Numbered from the stretch's first letter, positions 25,982-40,900 are shown. The stretch is DNA of 64,000 nucleotides from Opisthorchis felineus (GCA_004794785.1 SJOL01006480.1:128913-192912); one strand, 5' to 3'. The notes: generated by a model not told the origin, from the letters alone. Made by a program: numbers and translations.

Positions 25982-28900
25982 GTAAGTTATTGTGTATTTT
26001 CAACTTGACCTAGGGATTTTATTCATATTTTATTGAATTCAGAAGGCGTTTTGAAGGTGGTGGTTTAGACCTGTTCATGTTTGTTTTGGGCTCCGTCCTC
26101 CCGGTCAGGTGTCTTTTGGGTGCACCTGATTCATCGGGGACAGTTGCTTGTACTGAGCTGTTCGGTTATACTAGTGGCAGTTTTCTACTCTCAATTACTT
26201 CTAGGCTATGCCTTAAGGGTCCTGCTGGCCGGATATGTCATAAAACACAACTGCCACATTGTATAAAGCAACTGGACGAGTGTTGTGTAAGGTGACGTGT
26301 GCCCAGTCATGTGACCATATTCCTGGATCCTGTGGGTAGTGGTTTTGTCTACTAGGTACCTGCTGGTGAACCGATTCCATGGAAATTGTGTGCCGTAATT
26401 AAGTTCATATAGTCGCAAAAGGTGTCATTCCAAGGTCTCGTGCTTCTAGATTCTCTTTCTTGGGTACTGACTCTCTGAAGCCTGCTTAGCCGTCGATATA
26501 TCCTCGGCTGATCTCGTAAGGGAGGATCGGTCAATATTACTTTCACGCTTGATAATGCAGGTGGCGACATCCTGGACTGCGTCGTATCGGGCCGCGATAT
26601 GATCCCAAGCGGTAAAGTACAGTCAGACGGCTTCACTGGATAGCACATAATGACCTGGATTGGAAGGGTAGTTTGAGGCTTTTGTATGCCTTAGAATACT
26701 GGAATCCCGGAGGTCGAAATTATAGGTTATGTGGCATGACAGCGTCGCAGAATGCGTGCAGCCCATAGTTATGTACGTGCTATAGCATGAATGCGTTGCG
26801 ATTTTTCTTATGAGCAATCGAGCTCCAACTTACTGACCGGATGGTTCGTGGTTCGAACTAAACCTCAGCATCTTGACTGCTCCTGCCTAGGCTTGGGCAA
26901 CCTGGCAGTATATCAGCCCTCGTACTTCCTTCAGGTGGCATGGCAACTATGCACCGAAGGGGTGTTATAGCTGAAAGATTTCTATTTTCATTTAAATCTG
27001 AAGGGGGAAGAAAAAGAAGACATGTGAGGGAGAATCATCATGTATGATTTTGGACAGGGCTGGTGAAGTAATGTGCGATGCTTCCCGTCTAGTTCGGCAT
27101 AGGATTAAGTACAAACGGTCCTCCAAACTTCGGGTAAAAGACACAGTAATAATGTTTACTATCGTCTCACTCAAGCTATCGAAGAAATATCTGAGCAGAT
27201 GAGGAAATATGCCGTCGGGGGCGGGAGCAATGACTACTGAATTTTCGTGACAGGTTTTCTCCCACGAAAAGGTTAGTGCAGCCTTACACATCCTCTGACG
27301 TATCTGACCTCATCGATTCGGCCACGAAAGCAGACCGGAACCTGCTTAATTTCCGTGTTACCTGTACATTTATCGCAGTCGTAGCAGTCAGCATACCCCT
27401 TCTGTCCTGTTACTCGAGTTGCATGGGATTAATCGTCCTTCTACGTTGAAATAACTTTGCCGAAGAACAAAACTAGTTATGTGAATTGGAAACTAGCTTA
27501 CAGAAGTCAGAGTGAAATCCGTACGGAAGATTCGAGCCCAGGTAAGTGTAAAGCTGCTACTGTGAAGGTTTCCAACCACGCCACGTCATCAGGAATGATA
27601 CGGTAATGTAGTCGTTCAGCCTTGATATCCTTTCATTGGCTAGCTGCCATGCAACACGAAGGAGACACGAGGGCTGAGATACTGCCAAAGCACAGAGAGG
27701 AGCAGTCGGGGTTTTGGGGTTGGGTTCGAACTACAGCATTCCGGTCAGTAAGTTTGCGCCTACTTCGAGTTTAATGTGAATCTGTGGTTTTAGGTTGTAA
27801 ATGAACACCAATACGAGGAAAAAACACGATTAGCAGGGAGGCCGCAAGGGGTACATGCCGTTTAGAGTGGTACAGATCGGGGAATTTCATGACTTTGTCA
27901 TCAATCAGGTCCTATTCCTGCTTAGCCTATAAACTGAATCACGGTGAGCCTCAAGCGCATTTTATATGGTCAAAAGAGTAGCATTTATCGTAGACGCAAA
28001 AGTGTCTGGGGGATTATCCAGAAATTCATCCACCGCATAAAAAGTAACTCATGAAATGCACAAATTGATGAGAAATTTTTTGCAGAAGTTGGATAAGAGG
28101 CTCCGTTTGCAGTAGACATCACGAGAAGGCTAAAAACAAACTAGTGGCTTGTCTGAGTAGACAACCCTATGCAGACGTCCACTATGTTTCTTGTTGTTCA
28201 GTCCACAGTCGGGTCGAAAACAGTTAGGATACCTGTTGGACTGGCATCACATTCTCCGTTCTATCACGATTCTGGAACCGCTACCGGGTAATATTCCGCT
28301 ACAGAACCAACCGTAAATTGTCAGTCTTTGTGAAAAATGGTCGACACACATCTCCGGTACAGGTGTAATAGGTAACCAACCTGCAACACTAACCACCTGG
28401 AGTGCTTCTAGGATTCGCAACGTGGAACGACTTCCATTTTGCTAACCGTAGTTAGTCCAGAAAAACAAAATCTTCATATCGAGTAGAATGTGACAACACA
28501 AAAGTGAGGCAAAACGCCTACTTTCGTGCGCTGAAGCTAAATGATCGCTATTTCAATGGACTCGCGGTAAAGGTAACCTTTTTGAGTCCATTCGAGAATT
28601 TTATGGTTTTTGCTTGGGTGCATCGTCCGCTATAAAAACTGGACACCTTTGCTGACTATGTGGTATCTACACTACCCTGTCCTAACTGATCAGCTTACGG
28701 TATAGTACGATTACTATCCAACCCATAGAGAATCCTTATACAGTTCGCCAGTTCGAACTTTATGGCTGGGTTGATGATTTACAGACAGCTAGAGTAATTA
28801 CTGTAGGGAATGGAGAACTGAAGAATCCTCAGATGAACCGGTTCTATCACCCACATCTTAACATTGTATGGCGTGCCATAAATATTCACATTTTTGGAAG

Positions 28901-31900
28901 GAATTCAAGAACGTCAGGGTCCGCCTTGCCACACTATTTCACGCTCTGGATGCTGATCATTCTTTTCGGTCACTCTCAAGTCAAAAATGCCACATTAATG
29001 GCTGGTGTTCTGTTTGCTGTACTCGACAGTCTGGTTGCAGACGTTTCGCCATCAGTCAGGGTGACATCGTCAGTGTGTGATAGATCAGCGTTGTGTCGGT
29101 ATGAAGGCTAATCTACCACGCACTGATGAAGTTACCTCGGCGGGTGACAAAACGGCTGCAACCAAATTGCCAAGCTCAGCGAATGGAAAACCAGTCATCT
29201 GTGTAGTCTAAGTTGCCCATATTCTCCTCAATGGTATTGCTTTCAGTTTGTTTTCTGTTTGTCAGTGAGGCTGACGATAGTAATATTATGAACCTTTGAC
29301 CATTCGAATTTTCTTCCACTCCAACACCAGAGGAACACCTCTCTATAGGCGCCATAAAACGCAATAACCCTAGTATAAACTAGTGTGCTATAGCTCCACG
29401 AATTGCGATAATCGACGTTTGACGGTAGCTTTTAAAACAGCGAATTCACGTTGGTTTTCTTCACTTTTTTCCAGTATTACACCGGTTTTCCTAATCTCTC
29501 TCCCTTCAGTCTGTTTTGTTTCTAAGTTGTCTAGTAGTGGTAGTAGTATATTTCTGGAGTTGTCACGCGGATGCGCTGTGTAGCGAAGTTTTTTTTTGCT
29601 TAGTTGCACACTGTTACATGCGGGCGACACCAATTACCTCTGGTCTGTGCATTTGTATCTGAATATGTTCTGTTCGTGTGTGCTCCCCTGTCACAGTGAT
29701 GGTGATGGTGGTGGCGGTGGTTGTACACGTACTGGTTGTCCTCGTCGGCGCCGTGTCTGTGAGGCAGACTGCTTCTCCTTCTCTGTCCCATCTTCGTCTT
29801 GGTGCGGGTTGAAAACCGGGTGCGCTGCTCTCATTTGGAACCATCGGCTATTCAGCCAGGAGTGTGCGTTGCATGAATGTATGTAGTGACCTGGTCACAT
29901 TGCGAGGCATTCGGCTATGTTACTTAAGTGTTAAATAAGCAGGGCTTTGTTTTTTACTGTAGTGGGTATTCATCAGATGGTTGTGTGAAACTCATCAGGC
30001 GAATAGTTGGAAACCACAACTGGAGATGGGAGCATGAAGACCCTGGTCAAACGCGTTCGTAAGCGGACGAATTGACCACCTAATAACGATTTCTTCTTTA
30101 CGTCCAAACAGACCGAAGCCCTAATGCGACTTCTGGCGATCTAAGTATATTACTCACCATCATCATCATCATCATCATCATCATCGACAGCATGACATCA
30201 GTGTTCAACACCGATGCTTCGCTGCCGTAAAGTATATTACTGCATTCCAGCTGATTACACCGTCGTAAACCTAAAGAAGTAAGGTCAGCGAGTGGGGGCC
30301 AGTGTGTCAGTCATGGGATACCACAACCCAGGAGCTCAACGATGAAATAATGTGCCCTCCACTCAGGTTCTAAGCATGAATTTTCTAATTTTAGTTCCAG
30401 AACAGTAAACGCCCCGGTGAGGTAGATAAATCAAAGACGAATACAGGCCAAATGTAAGCCTCTGAAAGTTTCCAAGCTCGGCCAACAGATCAACGGCCAT
30501 CTGATCATCCACCAGTCAAAGCACACTGTCCTCCTATCCTGGCGCGATTGTTCTTGGTAGCCTAAGCCAAGCGAGAGAGGGGAGTAGGCGCTGAACTCGA
30601 GTTCTGCACTCGATGGATCTCACTAGCATTGCGGATTCTTGCGGCCCAACCGGAATTCAAACTCCCAACCTTTTTAAACGATGGTGATGTGAGCACAATG
30701 TAAAGTTTTTGGATGCATTTGGTGGTAGCAGCTCACACTCGTATGTACCACACCTGTAGGAGCCTAACCTGGATCAACGTTTGAACAGCAAAGTGCCGGT
30801 GACGAAGGCTAGTTTGGCTGTATCATACTGCCCTCTTCTTGCTCTGTTCCCCCATACTTTGGGCTGGGAGCCTCTGGCACTGAACACTTTTCTCAGTACA
30901 CCATTCGTATGTGTATAGGGAAAGTGGTTCGCACTGCATAGCCGTCGCCCAAGAATTTATGTACGTGAATTATTTCTGTCAATTAACAATCAACACGCTG
31001 CTTTCATTGATCCGTTAGGAAACGTGGTCATGGATTATACCTATTAGTTGCGAGATTTGTTCGCAATCGTCATCATCAGAGACAGCAACATCAATGTTGG
31101 CTTTACTGCCGTACAACCACAAAGTTTATCTGATTATATTTTAAGCCTTGGAATGAAAACAAGAGAAAAGAGTGGGTGAGGGGTTTACCTGGTGCTAACC
31201 TATTGCAAGCAGTCTGAAGTGCCTACACCTCCAAGCGCTCAGTCACATTCTGGACAGAAACTGACAGCACGAACGCCACTGATATCGACCAGCCGCCATT
31301 TCTTACAATGTCTCCAGCCAAACGCAGAAGGGGTCACGACGACCCCATCCTGGAGAGCATACCGCACCAACAACACCCTAACTTTTCGTAATCCCTTTCA
31401 CTCCCTTTTGCCAAGTCATACGTTATCCACCTCGTGGTTTGCGCCATTCAGAATCAAGCACGGAGAACAAGACTAGTCTCGGTAGACGGTGTATCAGCAT
31501 GCGCAGCACATGGCCGAGCCATCACAGTTGATGGTGCTGGATATTTTCCGCAATTGAAGTACCAGCTGAACAACCAGCTAGCCGTTTTCTAATCACCCCG
31601 TTACGAATTCGTTGACGCCATCCGACCTCAGCAACGCTTCTGAGGCATCAGTAGTCAAAAACCTGAAGGCGCCTCACGTCATCTGTTCGTAATGCAGTTT
31701 CATAACCGGTCAACTCGAATGCGAATCGTGTTATCATGTGTGTCTCTTGTGTGTGACTCAGTTCTCCAACTTTGTGGTGCCCAACTTCTTTCCGGAGTAC
31801 TAGTTATCACTTTTCTAACTCGTGCTCCATTCAGGTGCCTGACGGCTAAAGCTCTGAGGGTGTGACCTGTAGCACTTTCTCGGAACTAGCTTGGGGGTCT

Positions 31901-34900
31901 TTGTAGTCATCTCCATATGTTCTATTCAAACTTACTACTGTCGTTTTCAAACCTCTCCCAATCATGTGCTTTCCAACTTTACTGGTGAACGTTCCATCAC
32001 CGACTTTAATTCACTCATCATGATGTTGAACAAAGCACCGAAAACGTATACCACACTGATGACGGAACATTCACTGCGCAATATATCCAAGCTCACCCAG
32101 CAAACTAGGAGTTAATGAGACCATTCAAACTATCAGTGTTTCGCAACTTTGTTTCCCCGCTCTCCAGACGGTGTTTTGGTGTCGTCCTGCTTCAACACAA
32201 CACTTTTCGTGCTATGAGGTTAACTGTTTTCCACTGTTTTGTTTACCTGAAGAGGAAAGAAAGAAAATCGGGATTCTCCTTGCACAACCACGTGCTATCG
32301 ACCGCCAGAACAGATGTCATGTAATATGACTTGGATTCGGTAATCACACATGGCCACAGCGGCTATACTCGGTGTCCATTAGCAAAAATTTCCGGCTTCC
32401 TCCAAAATCAAGACGTCCTGGTACATACAAGGAGTGACGGTCCGTATGGACGTCTCCTGATAATGATGAATTTTTATTTTCCATTCTGTCTTCTTGCGAC
32501 ACCGCCGCATACTGGTGTTGTACAAGTGCGCCGTTTAGAGCGCACTGTAGTGAGTTCGAAGGTCACGCTTGAGAACTACTCACACGAAGTTGTTTGCATC
32601 TCCCTCGAATATAAGCACCTGAATACTCCTTAACTGTTTTTGGTGATCGATTGAATATCGAGACAACTGGAGATGTGATTTCCTCCCGCATCATATGAAT
32701 GGGCAGCCTTATCCAATCTGCTATCGTTGTTGACGTTTTCGGATTGATTTTGCTTGAGATGTCACATCAAGTGAAGCACGAACTTCCAATGCGGGTAGGT
32801 AGTAAAAATCTACCATAAGCCCGACGGTAGCACAGCCGTCCTTCTTATGCATTGGCTGTGTGCTATTCAACAAAACAACATCATACAGTAACGTGTCACA
32901 TTCATTGACTAGTTCGACAATCGAAGCTAGATGCATTGCATTTACAACGGTTCTCCTGCACCTTTCACTGGATTTCGATCAGTTAAAGATTGCAACCACC
33001 GGCTCAATAGGACCTGCTTTTTCGGGGAACCCAATTCTCTTCCTTCTCATGAGCCACTGTTCTGGATTACCAGCCAGTTTGCTGCACAATGCTTATCAAT
33101 TTCTAAGGGACCAGTATCGTATGGCTATCTTCATTTTAGTCGGCTTACGTCGTCATCATCATCATGAGAAGCAGTGCCGACTACGGCTGGTGCAACCACC
33201 CTCTCATCCGCAGGTGGGTGCGGTCATTTTTATGCTGGTCCGATGAACCCTACAGCTCTTGCACTTCAACTCACTTCTCAGGAACTACAAGATTGAGGGT
33301 TCAGAAGGAGGCCGATCAGCACTGCGCGTTTCCAATCTTTGAGAACATTGCAAAAATGACATCACCGGAATCTTGTTCAGATTACCTACCTCAACCTTTG
33401 CGCGGTGGTTATCCTCCGACTGGCGTTTCGTCCCTTCTTTGGAGCTCAACTTTCGTTGCCTGAATTCTAGCTTCGGCCTCTGCTAGCTTCATACCACGGA
33501 TTTCATGACATTTTGTCGGAAAATCGGTTACCAACCCCGAATCTATAATGTTATACTTTTAGGTACCCGCGCCCAGTTTTGTGAGTGTTTTGCTGAATAC
33601 GACTATTCGCTTGCAATTCTAGTCTGCTTATCCCACTTTGAGTGCGCGTTAGGTATTGGTTTCTCTCTACTGTGTAAGCTGGTGATGCGCCTGTTGGCTT
33701 GAACTGATCTAGTTGGAGAGACTGATGCCAGTTTTGGGTCACTTCCTGATAGCATGCGCTAACCACTACTGTGTTCAACAACCATCATGTTGTTGAGTAC
33801 CTGTAATTCGATATCATTTCTTGCGGATATTTTTCCCATAGTTTAGTTGTTGCCGGCAGGTCGCCTTGGCAACCCCATCCTCTTAAAAACAATGTTGTAG
33901 GTGGGGTCACCTTCAGTTTGTCTTTTTCCTCAAGTTTTCCACCTTAAATGGTCCCCCTATTGATCCACGTGCGTGTGCACGCGTGTAATCTATGTACGCA
34001 TGCTGTCTCTGCACAATTCGCACAGTCTTGATAAGTTTTCCTTTCCTCCACCTTCCCCAAACATGGACGGAGGGACTTTGTAAGTTTCTTCCCGTCGAGC
34101 CCGGAGGCTGAAAATCGTAGCTCGCTATTTGAAGAAACATCTGTGTACGTGTGATATTTTGTTGCATGTGTTTTCTATTAGCGTTGCGCACAATCCCCGG
34201 GGATTTGTTCAGCTCTATTTACACCGCGCTGTTGCCAGAGTACAACACGCGCAGCAATAGTTTACCTTGCTTCACGCGTCTATTTTCGTGTTCGAATTGG
34301 GTAGGGATTCATGCCCCGGTCACACACACACGACTTTTCCCGTCTCAGTTTGCCTCATTTGTTATTCTTGGTTGTTTGTGTGCATGTATGGTGATTTGTG
34401 TCATACCTTGGTTTGATTACTTTTCACAAACTTCCGCCTCCCCCAAGGGAGGAGCTAGCTCCATTTCTTAACCGCTTTATTATTTTTCTTCCTCTGTGTA
34501 ATTTCTACTTTCTGTGCGGAGATTGACAACTAGTCACTGTTAGGGACGAAGTACGAGTCGTGTTTTTCGGCTAATATACCACCTGGTGTCGAAGGTCACT
34601 TCAAATGTTTCTTTGTTCTACGAACAGGAAATAGGAAAATTAGACCACCACGGCGAAAAAAGGTATTTGGACTCTTCTCGAAAACGGTCGCTTGCTAGGG
34701 TATCGCTGACTGACGAAAAACGCTGTTGTGGGAAAGGTTGTTGTAGAGATTCTTTTCACTGAACTTCCCACTGACCCTGGTCGCTCTTATTTGTTCTGTT
34801 CTATTCCATACAGAGGCATCTTCGATTTGTGCCAACGGCCCAGGCGCTGCAGCTCTCTGGTCCTCTTCTGCCCCCTCCACTTCCGGTGATAACCCGCATT

Positions 34901-37900
34901 CCGGTCAACAGCATTCACTGCCCAACTTCCTTTCCCATATACCACCTCCCCTCGCCGGTTCGTCTGGTGCCCCACCAACATCCGCCTACCCGATCGGCTC
35001 TGCTTTCTCCCAAGCGACACCTAATCATCCTCTGCATCACCAACCACCACAACCACAGCCAAATCTAGTAAGCTATCTTTAATGCTTCCCAACCGTTACT
35101 TTACCCTACCGGTAAGGACTTTGGTTCTTTCTGGATATTTTTTGCACTCACCCGTCATGCGCGTTTTGCTCGCTTATTTTCTCCTGAGTATTTAACGTTT
35201 GACTCGGTCGAATGAAACTTGCTTTTGTTCCAGACCATTCCATATCCGAATTCTGCCAATTCAATGTATTCCTCGCTTGGACAGCTACGTTCGGGTTCTC
35301 TATCCACCAACCGGACTGGTCTCCATCAGACCGATGCAGCGAGTATGTGTTTTTCGCAGTTACTGTTGTTCTGGATATACTCACTTGCCCTTTTTTATCT
35401 ATCGATTGTGTTAGTTGTATTAGTTAAGGTGTGGTCTTTTGATTTTCCTTCAACCTTTATTTGAAATGGTATCATTGGCATTGAGTAAAAAAACAATCAC
35501 TCACAGCCATGTATCCAAGTATGCTCCCCTAATGTTGTGGGAAACTGGACTGTAAATCCAGTTTACATGCGTTCCAAATCTCCAAATCAGTCGTTTACGT
35601 ACTCCATCTTGCACACCTCCACTTCGCATCTCTCAAACAAACCGACAATTTGGTTATTATTAATAAGCTAGCTAATGATGAAACAGTTTATCGCGGGTGG
35701 TGCATTCGAGGTGTTGACTCTACTCACTCTGGTCATAGTCTTCCTAGGATACACTGAACTCAGAAGTATTGCCATTGGCTACTCGAATACACAGTGGTGT
35801 GAAGAATGCATGAGTCTCTTGTTTATTTGAAGCGGATCATTTGGCGCGTAAATTGTTCCAAGACTCCGGGAAAATGTTTTCCGGCTTGCGTTTTAGTATA
35901 TTGCGTCGTGTGGGGCGTCAACACTACTCCTTTTTGGGAATCTGGAACTGAATAACACTCGGTCGGATTTTGTAAGGGACCTAAGAAACCCTGTCTGACC
36001 ACTTAACTCCTCCGACGCATGAGACTGTGACTGAAATTTCACAGTCAATGTGCTCGTGTTCTGATGACCCCTCACTTGGCAGCTAGTGCATTACGTGTGT
36101 TCGTCATTCTTTGGCTGTAAGTCTTACCTATTACACCGCTTCAGTATTTCGCATCAGAGCTCGAGCATTGATTTTGTTTTGCTTAATAATGTTCGAAAAT
36201 CAGACGCTCCGATCTTGTTGAAACAATATGCCTCGTTCAATTACAATACGCTAAACCCTCTTCCACTCCATTGAACCTCACAGATTCAACTCAAGATTCC
36301 GGTTCAACTTATCCTCTGGGTGAATTCACTCACCTTCAGCCATCCGCATCCACTGACCCCAGTTTGGGTCTGATGTCATCTAGCTCGTTTGACAACCACC
36401 CTGCATCGGGACTACCGCAACTGGTATGTTTCACGCTGAATGAACATTGACTTCATGAGTTCGGCTTTCTTCTTTGAAGGAGACTGTCCGTATGCTTCAT
36501 TTTCCCAACCCATATTGTCACATTTTGTTGTTTACCTCGTCAGAACACACCTGTTATCTCTACTTGGTCGCCATAATCTGTCTGACATCTCAGTCCTGCG
36601 ATGGGGTGGTGGGATACTTATACATCATGCACCTCTTCGGTCAGAAGAGTTGTCGGAGCTGATTATGAATCGAGATCACGCATGGGTGGTGTTCATACTT
36701 TTGTCTCATCCTGCAACACTAGCTTTTGTTCCTCACCCCGCCCTTCTTAGTTGTTAGGTCAGTCTGGCTTGATCGAGCATGCTAATTTACATATCACCGA
36801 TCTGTGGTGATCTGCATATAACGTTCTTATTCACGATCGAGATCCAGTTTCTATGACCTGAAGCGCTTTAGTCATAGCACACCTTTATCCTCACGCCCTA
36901 TTTTTTCTATTCAGACACCTGGACCCCGTCCCTTTCCGAGTGAAATATCCGCCTGTTCAAGGGATAACCTTTTGTCCCTCTCGGGTGAGTTTGCCTCTTT
37001 TTTACTCCTCAGCCGCGCAAGCGTGTAAATGTGATAGTCTGATTACTGTGGCTCGTTTCATTACAACTCACTATTCACTACCCCCTATTTGTCTCCGTAC
37101 AATGTTCCAGGTCCAGGTTTGGATGACGTGGACGATCCGTCTCAAACCTCCTGCGGTCTCTTAGGTCCACATTCCTCAACTCCGTTTTCTCATTCTAACA
37201 CCACTTCGAACACAGCCAACGCTGGTGGTCGAATGGCTCGCAGTGGTCGGGTGGCCGGACAAAAGAGACGCGCGTCCTCCATCGTCACTTCCGGTTCGGC
37301 AGAAGGTAATGGTACAGGAAACAATTTAGATGCCATTTCGGCCACAACCGCCTTGGCCTCCATGCTGTGTGGCAACAACGCTCTCGGTTCGGATTGTTCC
37401 TCCCTGTTCGGGGAGTACGACCTAGCCAGTCGAAGTTTTACGCATGGTCAGACCTCTAGCTTGTGCGGAACGGATTCAGAGGAGACAATTGATCCAGATG
37501 AAACCCCTGAGCAAAAGGCTGAACGTGAACGAAGCCGAAGACAGGCCAATAACGCGCGAGAACGGTAAGCTTCGTATACATTCTCGCTCTCACATCATTT
37601 ATCTGCATTCCGCTGAGAGTGACTTTTCCGAAGTGACCGCACTGGTGCTTTTCATACCCTTTCATCTGCCGCAGGGGTTTTAATTGTCCTTGGTCCACCA
37701 TGCGATGGAACACTGTGCAGATGACCATGCGTTACCTGCTCTGCGTTTCTGTAAATAGCAGAAGTTCGTGAGCATGAAGCCCGGTTGACACCATTCCGTC
37801 TGTCACTGGAAAGCATCACAAGACCCTCTTTATATCCACCTCCCAGTATCGACAACTCAGTTCACCAAACCAGTTCCGTCTGTTTTCCTGGTACTATCAT

Positions 37901-40900
37901 GCGTATATCGAAAATATGGTGTTGAGGTGTTACAGGCATAAAAATCGTCCGGCTGTAAGAACCTTTCGGTGCCTGGCTGTCGGGCCACCCGAAGGAAGCA
38001 CGCGGGCTGAGATACCACCAGGTTGCCCAGACCTAGACAGGATCAGTCGAGATGCAAAGGTTGGGTTCAAACCATAGATCTTCCGGTCAGTAAATTCTTG
38101 CCTTAACAACTGAGCAGTCTCGGACTCTCATACTCATACAGTGGCCCTCCGATTCGTCCCTCCTGAAAACGACCCACCCCCGTAAAAGGAACACGGTACC
38201 TCGAACGTTACCAGAAGATTGATGGGCAGAATACTTGGGGCCAAAAAAGACGAAAACTTTCGAAACGTTGACCCTGATACTGACAAACGGCCATCTTTCA
38301 TAAATCCTAAATCGCGGGCCTTGATCGGCATTTCCACTAGTTTCTTCATAGTTATGACGAGTCAGGATTTCCCAACTCGCCAGTTTTACCTGCGGTGCAC
38401 ATGCCTCACTACTTCAGTTACCACATAAAAGTGTGGTTTCGTGGCCTGTGTGTACCTCAGATCTGTCTTGGAACTCAAAGGTGTTATTCGGAGTGAAAGA
38501 CCCTTTGATCAGTTGCTCGATGATCGCTCAGCTGTGTAGACGTTAACTCAGTTGCTACCCAAGCCACGTGAAATGAGATGTTCCTGGCCCCCAAAAGGTA
38601 GTTCGGTTCTGTAGAACAGACTTCACTGGACACTGCTTAGCTAACATAAACATGTTAAAGACAATCTATAAAGGGATTACAGTATCGTGTATCCACCATC
38701 GTCTGTTTCCTATAAGCACATGCTCAAATAATGTGCGTCTCAGATCTCAGGCCGACCTTATGGACTACAAACGAAATGAGTGACACAACCTTGACTTCAA
38801 TTACGGTCAGATGCTCAACTTCTTTAACCTCAATTCAAACTGTTGCCCATAGTGATCAGTGACCTCAGAAAAGCACATATAGTTGCGTTTCAATTGATTG
38901 ACACTTTTTGGAGCATCCAATGCGGTGGAATCAAAGTGTACCACATAAAATTCAACGTACCACCGGAGTGGGGACTCCGTGGAAAGCACAATCCTGTTCA
39001 TCAGTGTGTGTTGAAGCACCACATCTACCAGGTATAGTCCGTTCCATGGAAGTTTGGTGTTCGAAAGACCAATTTCAGACCGGTTCTTAAGTTGGCTCGG
39101 TTTCCTCTGTCTATTTTGATAATTCGAATGTGAAAAATATCAAACTGCCAACAATTCTGGTTAGTTTCCCTCATTTTTGCATCACGGGTATACAATCCAT
39201 CGTCCCGCTGTTGAATTACGTCCGACTACAATGGTCGTGACAGTTCTCCATTATACCAAATTTCTTATATGGAGACATTTATGCTCAAAATATACTGTAG
39301 ATGATCTTTACATGATACAGAATTATGAAGAATTTGAAATCAAGTACATGAAAAACGGTGTTTTGACTACCCATGTCTCTGTTTGCTGTCAACGTATCAC
39401 ATTTCAGTTGATCTCTGATAAAAGGAAGTACAAATAAACACACCAGATTTATTCAAAAAATAAATAATTGACTCAATTGGCATTCAGTTGTCATATAAAA
39501 CTAGGCGTTTGGTCGAGTCCTCTACGAATTGGGACCTCCTGCTAGAAGGAGCCACCTGTGGCCCCTGTTAGGAGAGGAACCACTATACTTTAGCTTATCA
39601 AGTGAAGCCAAGACTAGGTTGTCATCGGTATCGTACGCGATATCAATTTTTAACTCGGTAGGTTTCCTGTCTCTGGTGGATTGTGTCAACACAGAACAGT
39701 TTTACTAATGCACTCCCTACTCTCTGGTAACCGAGAAATGAGCTCACCGGTTTTTCGTCATGGCGACGGAGTTAGTGTTTTACTTCACATTTTCAGCTTG
39801 CTTGATAATGACTGTACTGTTTGTCACATACCAGTTTGCTATCGTATGTTGAAGTTTTATAAGACGATAAATTTCTCCATCCATCCCCATCTATTGTGCG
39901 ATATCATAGACGAGAAGTCTCCCCAACGAGCAGTCGAATTGTATCTCTTCTTGGTGATGTTTTTACTGATTGCTGCATAAACTGTCCAAAATTAAACTCT
40001 GAACCGAACGCCACTTTCTGGAGCGAACATCGTTGGCCGATCGCGTTAGCATGCGCGCTCTAGCGAAGCTCTTACTGCATTGGTAGACATCTGTTTTCCA
40101 TACCGCACGGTTTGTTTTCCGAGACGATAGCTTCCCGATCGGTTTCAAGCGCTTTTTAACTGGTTGGATTCCCATACTCCCATGCTTATTCTATCCTGCT
40201 CTATCTTTCCTTTCACCAACTAACAGTCTTCGCGTGAGAGAGATCAATGACGCGTTTAAGGAACTGGGTCAAATGATAAACATTCACACGGGCAACAGTC
40301 AACCGCTCACCAAACTGATGATTCTTCAACAAGCGGTCACTGTAATAACCAGTTTAGAACATCACGTTCGAGGTTAGAGGAACCGTTAGGCATGGTTTCT
40401 AATACCCTTTGCTTACACTTGCATGTGTATATGTACGCCTTATATCCACGAGCATGGCCTGCTTTTGTCTGCTTGCCTGATCGTTCCACCATCCCATCCC
40501 CATTCGCTTTTGTTCCCGGTCACAGCATCCGGGTTCGCGATATCAACGATGCATTCAAGGAGCTTGGTCGCATGTGCATGATGCATTTGAACAGCGAACG
40601 GCAACAAACAAAACTAACAATTCTCCAACAAGCTGTTACGTTGATTACCAGTCTGGAACAACAAGTCCGCGGTGAGTCGACTGCGTAGTTGTTCGAATCA
40701 AACGACTTTCGAGTCTTCTGCTTGGCGTTCCATTGGAGCACCTTAGTCTCCTGCTTTTTGTGTGTTGACACAGTATCTCCTACCTTTATTCTCCATACAG
40801 AACGCAATCTGAATCCGAAACAGGCTTGTCTGAAACGTCGTGAGGAGGAGAAAAGCGAAGGTCATTTCGGAAGTACTAGTCAATCTCGTACTGGTTGTCT

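Noticed and set aside
30156..30186. CRISPR-like or regulatory array
   Set aside because: It is a plain (CAT)n microsatellite without spacers; no CRISPR-like repeat-spacer structure was seen anywhere, as expected in a eukaryote.
36440..36757. 105-codon open frame between two E-protein exons
   Set aside because: Using it would require ignoring the GTATGT donor at 36424, and it would break the phase match between 36284-36423 and 36915-36984.
40392..40688. ATG-initiated 98-codon protein over HLH exon B
   Set aside because: The first part is intron; the conserved sequence begins exactly at the CACAG acceptor at 40525 and ends at the GTGAGT donor.
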